Source of the DNA: Imhoffiella fuscus
Lineage (GTDB): Bacteria; Pseudomonadota; Gammaproteobacteria; Chromatiales; Chromatiaceae
DNA: 64,000 nucleotides
Assembly: GCF_042682685.1 (NCBI RefSeq)
Contig: NZ_JBHUHX010000016.1
Span: 1-64,000 of the forward strand
Direction of reading: 5' to 3'
Of this stretch, positions 25,408 through 33,063 are shown in pieces. The translations under genes and the position numbers were made by a program. The notes beneath the pieces are model-generated. The model saw only the letters and a list, made by a program, of their open reading frames with translations. It ran no database searches and was not told the origin of the DNA. Each line of letters starts with the position of its first letter. Positions within the stretch are counted from its first letter, which is position 1.

Positions 25408-26190
25408 TCAGGCGGTCTCGTCCTGTTGGCGGGTGTGCGGTGGTTCGCACATGCGCACGGCGTCGCAGCTGCCGCATTCGTGTTCGGGCTGGGTACCGCC
25501 GGGGATGCAGCCGTGAACGCCCGCAGCCTTTTCGAGCAGGCGGATGCGCTCCAGCAGACAGTTGATGGCGCCTGCGACCGGATCGGGGATCAGATGGTGG
25601 TCCAGATCGATGCCATGCGGATTGGGGCTGGCCGAGCGTCGCGAGCGGACGATCTTGGCCGGGATCCCCACCACGGTGCTCGATGCCGGGACGTCGCCGA
25701 TGACGACCGAGTTGGCGCCGACCTTGACGTGATCGCCCAGGATCACCGGTCCCAGTATCTTGGCTCCGGCCCCGACCACGCAGCCATCGCCGAGCGTTGG
25801 GTGACGTTTGCCCTTGCGCCAGGAGGTGCCGCCCAGCGTGACCCCATGGTAGAGGGTGACGTCGTCGCCGACCTCGGCCGTCTCGCCGATCACGACTCCA
25901 GCCCCATGGTCGATGAAGAAGCGGCGTCCGATATCGGCGCCCGGATGGATGTCGATGCTGGTCCAGATCCGGGCCAGATAGGAGATGAAGCGCGGCAGCC
26001 AGCGCCAGCCTCGGAGCCAGAGCGGGTGGGCGAGCCGATAGAGAATCACCGCGTGCACGCCGGGGTAGGTGGTGTAGACCTCGAAACGGGTGCGCGCCGC
26101 TGGATCGCGTTCGAAGATGCAGTCGACATCCTCGGCGATGCTGGCCCAGGCTCCGGGCTTGGCAAGTGGCGCGAGCACGGCTTCGTTCAT
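25408..26190 (-). CDS. cysE: Serine O-acetyltransferase of nif operon (CysE/NifP)
   Basis: The enzyme acetylates serine for cysteine synthesis and, in nif operons, is thought to supply sulfur for metallocluster assembly. The 260 residues contain the SATase core with DIHPGADIGRRFFIDHG, VVIGETAEVGDDVTLYHGVTLGG, KRHPTLGDG and left-handed hexapeptide repeats up to VVGIPAKIV (about residue 190). The C-terminus carries an extra stretch with three clustered cysteines (CGSCDAVRMC) that housekeeping CysE lacks. The last residues of CysE normally bind and inhibit the cysteine synthase and are feedback sensitive, so this tail may change regulation. The gap to nifV is 24 bases. Confidence 0.9.
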   Translation of the reverse strand: MNEAVLAPLAKPGAWASIAEDVDCIFERDPAARTRFEVYTTYPGVHAVILYRLAHPLWLRGWRWLPRFISYLARIWTSIDIHPGADIGRRFFIDHGAGVVIGETAEVGDDVTLYHGVTLGGTSWRKGKRHPTLGDGCVVGAGAKILGPVILGDHVKVGANSVVIGDVPASSTVVGIPAKIVRSRRSASPNPHGIDLDHHLIPDPVAGAINCLLERIRLLEKAAGVHGCIPGGTQPEHECGSCDAVRMCEPPHTRQQDETA

Positions 26191-26214
26191 CTCTCGGCTC
26201 TCCGATGTTGGCTG

Positions 26215-27369
26215 TTACTGGAGCGAGATGGCCTGGTGATGACCGATCTCGGACAGGAAGCGGCACAGGTCGCCCGTCTCGGGCGAACGCTTGGTCTCGG
26301 TGACGAAGCGGCGCACCAGAGGCAGGACACGCTCGGCCTCGTCCATATTCAGGTCGAAGTGCAGCAGCTCTGAGTAGACCTGACGCACCGCGTGCTTTCC
26401 TGAGTGCTTGCCCAGGACCATGCGGTGCATGCGTCCGACCTCGGCAGGATCGATGCCCTGATAGTTCAGCGGATCCTTGAGCAGACCGTCGACATGGATG
26501 CCGGCCTCATGGGTGAAGGCGCCCGCGCCCACCAGGCTCTTGTGCCAGGCGACCGGCTTGCCGGAGGCCGTGGCGACCAGCTGCGACAGTTCCTCGAAAT
26601 GGGTCAGGTCGATACCGCAATCAATGTGGTGGACGTGCTTGAGGCCGATGATGACCTCTTCCAGGGCGGCATTGCCTGCGCGCTCGCCGAGTCCGTGGAC
26701 GGTGGTGTTGACATGGGTCGCGCCGCCGCGCACGGCGGCCAGGCTGTTGGCGGTGGCCAGGCCCAGGTCGTCGTGGGCGTGCATCTCGATCTCCATGTCG
26801 ACGATGGCGCGCAGATCGCGGATGCGCTCGTACAGACCGAAGGGGTCCATGAGGCCCACGGTGTCGGCGAAGCGGAAGCGGCGCGCGCCGGCCTCCTGAG
26901 CGGTTTCGGCGGCGCGCCAGAGGAATTCGGGATCGGCGCGCGAGGCGTCCTCGCCACCGACGCAGACCTCCATGCCGAGGTCCTGGGCCGCGCGCACATG
27001 GCGCTCGATCTGGCTCAGCACCCAGTCGCGGTCGCGGCCGAGCTTGCGCGCGATCTGCTGATCGGACATGGGGATGGATAGGTCGATCATCTGTACCCCG
27101 AGATCGCGGCACTGGGCGATGTCGTTCGGCAGCATGCGGGTCCAGACCATGAGTCGGGCCGACAGACCCAAGGCAGCGACGGCGCGGATCGAGTCGCGTT
27201 CCTCGTCCCCCATCGCCGGGATGCCGACCTCCAGTTCGGGGACGCCGAGTGCGTCCAGACTGCGGGCGATCGCGAGCTTCTCGTCCAGTGAAAAGGCCAC
27301 GCCTGCAGACTGTTCTCCATCGCGCAGGGTGGTGTCGTTGATGGTTACCTTGGTCGAGTCGATGGACAT
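26215..27369 (-). CDS. nifV: Homocitrate synthase
   Basis: NifV condenses acetyl-CoA and 2-oxoglutarate to homocitrate, the organic ligand of FeMo-cofactor. The 384-residue protein has the DRE-TIM signature TLRDGEQSAGVAF, the metal-binding HAHDDLGLATANSLAAV, and the GLGERAGNAALEE loop typical of NifV rather than LeuA. It is the first gene of the nifV-cysE-tpr-nifW-nifZ-nifM-clpX operon and lies about 35 bases downstream of a sigma-54 promoter. The start ATG is MSIDSTKVTINDTTLRDG. Confidence 0.95.
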   Translation of the reverse strand: MSIDSTKVTINDTTLRDGEQSAGVAFSLDEKLAIARSLDALGVPELEVGIPAMGDEERDSIRAVAALGLSARLMVWTRMLPNDIAQCRDLGVQMIDLSIPMSDQQIARKLGRDRDWVLSQIERHVRAAQDLGMEVCVGGEDASRADPEFLWRAAETAQEAGARRFRFADTVGLMDPFGLYERIRDLRAIVDMEIEMHAHDDLGLATANSLAAVRGGATHVNTTVHGLGERAGNAALEEVIIGLKHVHHIDCGIDLTHFEELSQLVATASGKPVAWHKSLVGAGAFTHEAGIHVDGLLKDPLNYQGIDPAEVGRMHRMVLGKHSGKHAVRQVYSELLHFDLNMDEAERVLPLVRRFVTETKRSPETGDLCRFLSEIGHHQAISLQ

Positions 27370-27403
27370 GGGTTGGCTCCAGAATGCCTATGCAGCTTAC
27401 TGA

Positions 27404-27419
27404 AGCAACGGTTATGCCA
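27404..27419 (-). promoter_or_regulatory. Sigma-54 (RpoN) promoter of the nifV operon
   Basis: On the minus strand TGGCATAACCGTTGCT matches the consensus TGGCACG-N4-TTGCA in both the -24 GG and the -12 GC with correct spacing. The expected transcription start is about 25 bases before the nifV ATG. This implies NifA-dependent expression. Confidence 0.8.
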
Positions 27420-27428
27420 GTTATTGGC

Positions 27429-27444
27429 GGCTGTTTTTACAGCC
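27429..27444. other. Perfect hairpin between NifA-like site and promoter
   Basis: GGCTGT (27429-27434) and ACAGCC (27439-27444) pair around a TTTT loop, 10 bases upstream of the -24 element. It might be a protein-binding palindrome between enhancer and promoter or a leftover terminator stem. Confidence 0.3.
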
Positions 27445-27504
27445 ACTTAACCTCGCTTGCTGGCCTGCTTTGAGGGGTTTGCGACAAGCAGCCCAGGCAT
27501 CGGT

Positions 27505-27520
27505 TGTCGGGGAAATGACC
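27505..27520. promoter_or_regulatory. Possible NifA upstream activator site
   Basis: TGT-N10-ACC (27505-27520) differs by one base from the NifA site TGT-N10-ACA and lies about 100 bases upstream of the nifV -12 element, the usual enhancer distance. One mismatch leaves it tentative. Confidence 0.45.
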
Positions 27521-27618
27521 AAGCAAAGTGGTCTTGGAATTGGCCTTGGAGCCCATTGCGATCGTCTCTGGACGCGTCGATCTCGGCGTTGGAGCTTCGG
27601 TCGGGCGCGGTTCGTCGA

Positions 27619-29649
27619 TCAGGCGCCTTTCGCCACCGGCTTCAGGATCTTGCGGTCGGACTTGAGGATGTGATCGATCAGCCAGCTGCGCAGATATTCG
27701 AGCATCTCCACCCCGGCGATGAAGGGGTTATGCGCGATTTCCAGGCGTAGTTCGTGGAGCTTTTCCTCGAACTCGCGGTGCCTCAGCTGGTGGGACTCAA
27801 GCTCGATCGGCGAACGCCCCAAGGCCGAGATCAACCGTTCCTCGGCGCGAAAATGGATGCGGGTGTACTGCTCCAGGGCAAATAGCGCCTTGGCAACCTC
27901 GGGTGTCGCGGCTTGCTGTTTGATGGCGCTATGGACGCGATTGGCCCAATAGATGAGATAGCGGTGGTGTTCGTCGATGATGTCGATGCCGACCGAAAAA
28001 CGTTCGCTCCAGACGATCCACTCCTGCCGGCCCGGCTCCAGATTCACCGCAGGCAGCAGTTCGCGCGGATCGATGGCGTCGTCCTGATAGCGGGCTTTGA
28101 TCGTCAGCAGCTCCGGGAGCGTCTCGGAAAAGGCGCGAACCACGCGAGGATCGAACGAGGATTCGCTCAATGACTCGATGGTGGCGACGGCGCGCTCGAC
28201 CGGCCAGGCCTCTTTATAGGGTCGCTCCATGGTGAGCGCGTCGAAAACGTCGGCGACCGCGCAGATACGTCCGGAGAGTGGAATCGCCTCCCTGGACAGT
28301 CCATGGGGATAGCCGCTACCGTCCCATTTCTCGTGGTGGGTGAGGGCGATCTCACGGGCCAGCTCGATCAAAGGATCGTTGCCCTCCAAGATGCGGGCGC
28401 CGATCAGGGTGTGCCGCTTCATGGTGGCGAATTCCTCGGCGGTCAGCTTGCCCGGCTTGCGCAGAATGCTGTCGTCGATGCCGATCTTGCCGACGTCGTG
28501 CATCGGCGCAGCCAGTTCGATGAGTTCGCAGAGCGTCTCGTCGCAGTGCAGGGTGCGTGCGATGGCGCGGGCGTACTGACTCATGCGGGTCACGTGCAGC
28601 CCGGTCTCGGTGTCGCGGAATTCGGCGGCGACGCCGAGTCGTCGGATGACCTCGTTGCGGACCATTTGGATCTCGATCTGATTGATCCTCAGTTTCTCCT
28701 CGATCATCCGGCGGCGGATCAGTCCGCTGAAGGCGTCGGCGAGCTCGTTCATGAAATCCTGCTCGCCCGGCTGTGGGGTGTGGCCCTGCGGCATGATGAT
28801 GCAGAGCGCGCCGTAGATCCGCTCGCCTTCCGTCAGGGGGAGCGAATAACCGCCGACCTTGAGCGGCCCCATGATGCAGTGTTGCGTGCTTTCGGAGACT
28901 TCCGCCAGGAACAGCGTTTGCCGTTTGAGCAGCGCCTGGCCGCAGAGACAGGATCCCTGGCGCGCCTTGGTGCAGATCATGCCTTGGTTGATGCTCATGC
29001 CGTGCTCGGCGACCAACACCAGCTCGTCGTGCCGATTGAAGAGAAAGAGCAGTCCGCGCGGTTCGATATCGAGCCAGTCGATGGCGTTCAGCAGGTCGAG
29101 GGTCTCGACCAGAAAGTGTTGCGGCGTCAGGTCGCGCAATGCCGCCCGCGTGATCGCCAGCAGCGCCTGTTGGCGGTCATGGATACGCTGACGCTCGATC
29201 TCGGTTCGATCGCGCTCCTCGGACACCTCGGCGATACGCTGGTGGAGCATCTGATGCCGCTCGCGCAGCTGGGCGGCGAGCGCCAGTTGGGCCGCGACGC
29301 GCGCCTTGAGCACGGGCGGGTTGATGGGCTTGGGGACATAGTCGGCCGCGCCGACCGCGAAGCCTTTCACCTCGTCCTCGGACTGGGTCTTGGCGCTGAG
29401 GAAGATGACGGGGATATCGCGGGTCGCCGGATCGTCCTTGAGACGCTTGCAGACCGCGTAGCCGTCCATCCCAGGCATCATGATATCCAGCAGGATGAGG
29501 TCCGGGTGCGGCCGATCGGCGACGAGTTGCAGGGCCTCTTCGCCGCTGGTTGCGACCTGGATGCGATAGCTCTGCTTAAGCAGGCCTGAGATCACCTTGA
29601 GGTTGTTGAGTGTGTCGTCAACCGCCAGGATGAGTGGGTCTTCGGGCAT
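27619..29649 (-). CDS. REC-GAF-HD-GYP-hemerythrin response regulator
   Basis: This 676-residue protein joins four modules: a receiver domain (about 5-122; AVDDTLNN, phosphoacceptor in LLDIMMPGMDG, KPINPP), a GAF domain (about 175-325, with SCLCGQAL), an HD-GYP phosphodiesterase (about 340-520; HD in HDVGKIGIDD near 383, DGSGYPHGL near 445), and a bacteriohemerythrin (about 550-676; DEHH, HFRAEE, HQLRHREF, HILKSD). HD-GYP domains break down c-di-GMP, and hemerythrin binds oxygen through di-iron. The enzyme output may therefore be set by both phosphorylation and oxygen. It starts seven bases after the upstream kinase stop, behind AGGA, so the two are almost certainly a pair. Confidence 0.92.
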   Translation of the reverse strand: MPEDPLILAVDDTLNNLKVISGLLKQSYRIQVATSGEEALQLVADRPHPDLILLDIMMPGMDGYAVCKRLKDDPATRDIPVIFLSAKTQSEDEVKGFAVGAADYVPKPINPPVLKARVAAQLALAAQLRERHQMLHQRIAEVSEERDRTEIERQRIHDRQQALLAITRAALRDLTPQHFLVETLDLLNAIDWLDIEPRGLLFLFNRHDELVLVAEHGMSINQGMICTKARQGSCLCGQALLKRQTLFLAEVSESTQHCIMGPLKVGGYSLPLTEGERIYGALCIIMPQGHTPQPGEQDFMNELADAFSGLIRRRMIEEKLRINQIEIQMVRNEVIRRLGVAAEFRDTETGLHVTRMSQYARAIARTLHCDETLCELIELAAPMHDVGKIGIDDSILRKPGKLTAEEFATMKRHTLIGARILEGNDPLIELAREIALTHHEKWDGSGYPHGLSREAIPLSGRICAVADVFDALTMERPYKEAWPVERAVATIESLSESSFDPRVVRAFSETLPELLTIKARYQDDAIDPRELLPAVNLEPGRQEWIVWSERFSVGIDIIDEHHRYLIYWANRVHSAIKQQAATPEVAKALFALEQYTRIHFRAEERLISALGRSPIELESHQLRHREFEEKLHELRLEIAHNPFIAGVEMLEYLRSWLIDHILKSDRKILKPVAKGA

Positions 29650-29658
29650 GTCGATGTC

Positions 29659-31500
29659 CTACATGTCTCGCGTGAGCAATAGCGCGTCGAGCGTCGCCGA
29701 GGCGTCGGCGAAGCGGTATTGCGTGATCTGGTGGGATAGGGCGGCGAAGCACTCGGGCGACAGCGTCTCGGCGAGGATGTTGCGGTGCTCGGCCAGCAGA
29801 TCCTCGGTTGTGGGGTCGCGTCTGGCCGCGCGCTGGCGCAACGCGTCGAGCAGATCTGCGAGCGCGGGGGCGGTGGTTTCCGTCTTGCGGGGATCCTCGG
29901 TCGTCGATCCTCTCGGATTGCTGGAGCGTTCTTTGTGCGTCCCAGTGACGCTATGGGCTGAGGTTGCGGTTTCGCTCGGGCATTCGGTGGAATCTGCGAG
30001 CGCATCCACCCAGATGTCGAATCTGAATGTGCTGCCGACGCCCTCCTCGGTCGTGACGCCGATGGTTCCGCCCATCAGCTCGACCAGGCGTCGGCTGATC
30101 GAGAGCCCGAGACCGGTTCCACCGTAGCGGCGCGTGATGGAGCTGTCGGCTTGGCGGAAGGGCGCGAACAGATGTCTGATCTGGGATTTGGCGATACCGA
30201 TTCCGGTATCCGTCACGGTGAATTCGAGGCGGGTCCGCCGGCCGTGCCTCTCCAGTTGGCGCACGGATAGGCTAACCTCGCCGCGCTCGGTGAATTTGAA
30301 GGCGTTGTCGATCAGGTTGGTCAGCACTTGTCCCAGCCGCAGCGCGTCTCCGATCAGCATCCTGGGAACCTCCGGCGCGATCCGGACCTGGAAGCTCACC
30401 TTGGGATCCGGGCTGCGCTGGGTCACGAGCGCGGCCAGATTCTCGATCGGTTCCTCGATGGAAAAGGGGTTTATCTCCAGTGCCAGTCCGCCGGCCTCGG
30501 CCTTGGAGAGATCCAGAATGGCGTTGAGCTGATGCAGTAGCGATTCCGATGCTCGGCGTGCCGCGTCCAGATAGTCGCGCTGTTCCTCGGTCATGGGGGA
30601 TTCGAGACAGAGATGGAGCATGCCGATGATGGCGTTCATCGGAGTACGGATCTCGTGGCTCATGTTGGCCAGGAAGGCGCTCTTGGCGCTGTCGGCTTTC
30701 CGCACCGCCGCGATGGCGGCGAACAGATGCTCCTCCAGTCGCAGCCTTGGGGTGAGGTTGACCTCGATTCCTTCGACGCGGACCGTGCGCCCCTGATCGT
30801 CCTTGACCGGTCGCGGATGGCTGATGAGTTGCTGGCGCATGCCCTCGCTGAAGAACTCCAGTGTGACCGGCGGTGGAACCTCTCCGGCCAGGCAGGTCTT
30901 TATGGCGGACTCGAACTGCTCGATGGCCGATTCGGACCAGGCGGCGATGTCCCTCCAATGTCGGCCGATCATCTCCTTGGCAGGGATCCCGAAGAACGCG
31001 AACGAGCTCGGGCTCGCGTACTCCAGTCGGCCGTCGGGCGTGATGGAGTAGAAATGGAAATCCGTGCTGCCAGCGGACTCGACCATCTCGCGATAGCGTC
31101 GCTCGCTTTGGGCTAGGGTCCGCTCGGCGCTGCGGCGTCTGGCGACCTCGTGTCGCAAGCGGCGGTTCCAGTAGAGTGTGACCGCCAATACCAGAGCGAA
31201 GATGGCCAGTGCTTCCCAGAGCGGGTCCTGGTTGGCGACCATCGGTGGTGCTTGGTCTTGGATGCCGGCGGGTTCGACTGGGTGTGTCGAGGAGGGCTGG
31301 GCCGAAACGTGCGTCGACAGGTGTTGCGCGATGTCCTTCCATGCGATCGTCGAGATGAGTTGCAGGGAAAGGAGCGCGATCGGCAGGCCGAGCAGGATTG
31401 CCCTGATGCGGCGTGAAGAGACTCTTGATGACCCCATGGGTCTGTTTATATCCAGCTCGGGTTTGTTCGAATCTTGTCCGCTACCGTCAGCCAGACGCAT
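29659..31500 (-). CDS. PAS sensor histidine kinase paired with the HD-GYP regulator
   Basis: The 613-residue inner-membrane kinase has two membrane helices (IRAILLGLPIALLSLQLIS and EALAIFALVLAVTLYW) around a periplasmic stretch of about 50 residues, then a PAS domain (about 140-255), HisKA with FLANMSHEIRTPMN and a HATPase with N-box NLIDNAFKFT, DTGIGI and GGTGLGLSI. There is no receiver domain. Instead about 110 residues follow, ending in a helical module (DLLAEHRNILAETLSPECF...YRFADASATLDALL) that also ends the kinase at 54548. A start at ATG 31437 (MGSSRVSS) is possible. The next gene, seven bases on, is the likely cognate regulator. Confidence 0.88.
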   Translation of the reverse strand: MRLADGSGQDSNKPELDINRPMGSSRVSSRRIRAILLGLPIALLSLQLISTIAWKDIAQHLSTHVSAQPSSTHPVEPAGIQDQAPPMVANQDPLWEALAIFALVLAVTLYWNRRLRHEVARRRSAERTLAQSERRYREMVESAGSTDFHFYSITPDGRLEYASPSSFAFFGIPAKEMIGRHWRDIAAWSESAIEQFESAIKTCLAGEVPPPVTLEFFSEGMRQQLISHPRPVKDDQGRTVRVEGIEVNLTPRLRLEEHLFAAIAAVRKADSAKSAFLANMSHEIRTPMNAIIGMLHLCLESPMTEEQRDYLDAARRASESLLHQLNAILDLSKAEAGGLALEINPFSIEEPIENLAALVTQRSPDPKVSFQVRIAPEVPRMLIGDALRLGQVLTNLIDNAFKFTERGEVSLSVRQLERHGRRTRLEFTVTDTGIGIAKSQIRHLFAPFRQADSSITRRYGGTGLGLSISRRLVELMGGTIGVTTEEGVGSTFRFDIWVDALADSTECPSETATSAHSVTGTHKERSSNPRGSTTEDPRKTETTAPALADLLDALRQRAARRDPTTEDLLAEHRNILAETLSPECFAALSHQITQYRFADASATLDALLLTRDM

Positions 31501-32143
31501 TGACCGAGAGGTCGCGCTTGTGCGGTCGGGCGGTCATGTCTGGTGCGTACCGAATCGTTTCATTGGTGGTTGCAGCTCGCGATCGAATGGTTCATCGGAT
31601 CCGCTATTCAAGATGATAAACGCCGGAGTTTGGGCGATACGTGCCTGGGGTCACAGCTTGCGCTTGTCTTTTATCCCGCATCGCGAAATTGGGGGTGACG
31701 TTGAGTCGGCATGGGCAGGTTGTTGCACGGCTTTCGCCAGAGCGTCCTCCGGACCTCGTCTGCATCGGGGTCGATCGGGTGGCGTGTGCGTCCAGGCACC
31801 AACGATTTCGTCCAGTATTCTTGAATCCAGTACACATTTTTCCTCACGATAGACTTGTAATATCCCCAGAAGGCGTTGGCTTATAGGATCATGCGAAAGG
31901 CGGTTTCCGGACCTGCGCCGGTTCATCTGTTCTGTGTAGACGTCCCATACCCCAGCCGAGAACGGCGTGCATTGGTCTCTTTTTCGCGCTCGCCTGAGAG
32001 CAACTTGGTGCGATAGGTTACCGGGCTGACGACGCCGAGCCGTGCTGCCGAATCAAGTCTTCGGATGCTGGGCCTCGTTCACGAAATGGACGGGGCCGAC
32101 CTGAAGTGCGCGTCGTTCAGTACCGAGAAAAAACAAGAAAAAT
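31501..32143. other. Intergenic region without a supported gene
   Basis: About 640 bases between the divergent kinase and the ACT-V4R gene hold only short overlapping open frames without recognisable sequence. I see no tRNA, clear terminator or insertion-element end. It should contain the promoters of both flanking genes, but no consensus stood out. Confidence 0.5.
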
Positions 32144-32148
32144 GGAGG
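32144..32148 (+). promoter_or_regulatory. Ribosome binding site favouring a TTG start
   Basis: GGAGG lies eight bases before TTG 32157 and directly overlaps the in-frame ATG at 32142, so the ATG is probably not used. Confidence 0.5.
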
Positions 32149-32156
32149 ACACGATC

Positions 32157-32936
32157 TTGAAGCGCGAACTCGTCTTTCGCATCTCGTCTGCGGCCGGTAT
32201 CCAGCTGCGGACCGTGCAACGCCTCAAGCAGATCGGCATCCTGACCACCAAACGGGGGTTCAAGGAAAGCCCGAATGGCGATCGGTTCATGGTGCTTGAG
32301 GTCATGGGCGCCCAGGTCTCCGATGAGGATATCTGGCGCCAGATTTCGGAGATCCAGGGGGTACTTTCTTTGGCCCAGACCGGCGATCTGGCGCCTGCGA
32401 AGGTTCAGCCCAGTGCCGAGACATCGATCAAGACCAAGCAGAAGACGCAGCCGGAGTTCGTCCCCGAATCCGGCGACGCGGCCATCCGCGACCGGATGCT
32501 GATCTTCTCCCTGCTCAGCCGTTATCCGAGGCTCGACGGTCGATTCAACGAGATCTTGACCGCCATCCCACCGGAAAGCCGCCGTGAGCGCGCGCTCGAA
32601 CTGGGTCGGGGGTTCGGCGGTTATCTGGCTAAGCAGGTCAAGCCCGACAAGGCTCCGACCAAGCTCTCCGATGCGATGACGGACCTGCTGATCCCCGCCC
32701 TGTCTCCGATGACGACGCTACGATTGGACGGCGATGCGCTGCTGATCGGCGACAACCGGATCGACCTGAAGGGCAAGGGACATCGGGAAGAAACCTGCGA
32801 CTTCCTCAAGGGAACGATCGCCGGACTGCTCGACACCTATGACCTCGCGCCACTCTTCATCGGGCACGAGTGCCGGAACGCATCGCAGGGCGAGACCTGC
32901 GTCTTTTCCTTCCGGCAAAGGCTGGAGACCGCCTAA
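32157..32936 (+). CDS. ACT-like plus V4R-like protein of unknown function
   Basis: The 259-residue protein has two parts. Residues 1 to about 75 (KRELVFRISSAAGIQLRTV ... FMVLEVMGAQVSDEDIWRQI) show the beta-alpha-beta-beta-alpha-beta rhythm of an ACT domain. The C-terminal half ends ETCDFLKGTIAGLLDTY ... GHECRNASQGETCVFSF. This fits the E-x-x-C-x-F-x-x-G-x-x-x-G-L ... E-C ... G-x-x-C-x-F pattern of V4R domains, which bind small hydrophobic ligands. Between them is a charged linker (about 80-115). No DNA-binding or catalytic motif is evident, so a ligand sensor is the most I would propose. The frame is open to 32106; TTG 32157 is preferred because of its ribosome site. It converges on the methyltransferase gene. 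Confidence 0.6.
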   Translation: MKRELVFRISSAAGIQLRTVQRLKQIGILTTKRGFKESPNGDRFMVLEVMGAQVSDEDIWRQISEIQGVLSLAQTGDLAPAKVQPSAETSIKTKQKTQPEFVPESGDAAIRDRMLIFSLLSRYPRLDGRFNEILTAIPPESRRERALELGRGFGGYLAKQVKPDKAPTKLSDAMTDLLIPALSPMTTLRLDGDALLIGDNRIDLKGKGHREETCDFLKGTIAGLLDTYDLAPLFIGHECRNASQGETCVFSFRQRLETA

Positions 32937-33063
32937 CCGTCCATGGGGCTGACGATGCCCTGAATCGGGGCTGCGACCCGGACGCTGGCGTGCCTGCGCC
33001 CGCCATGCCGTTCAGCGGCACCCGCGACGGGAGCAGGACGGGAAGCTGTCGGTGGGCGATTGC

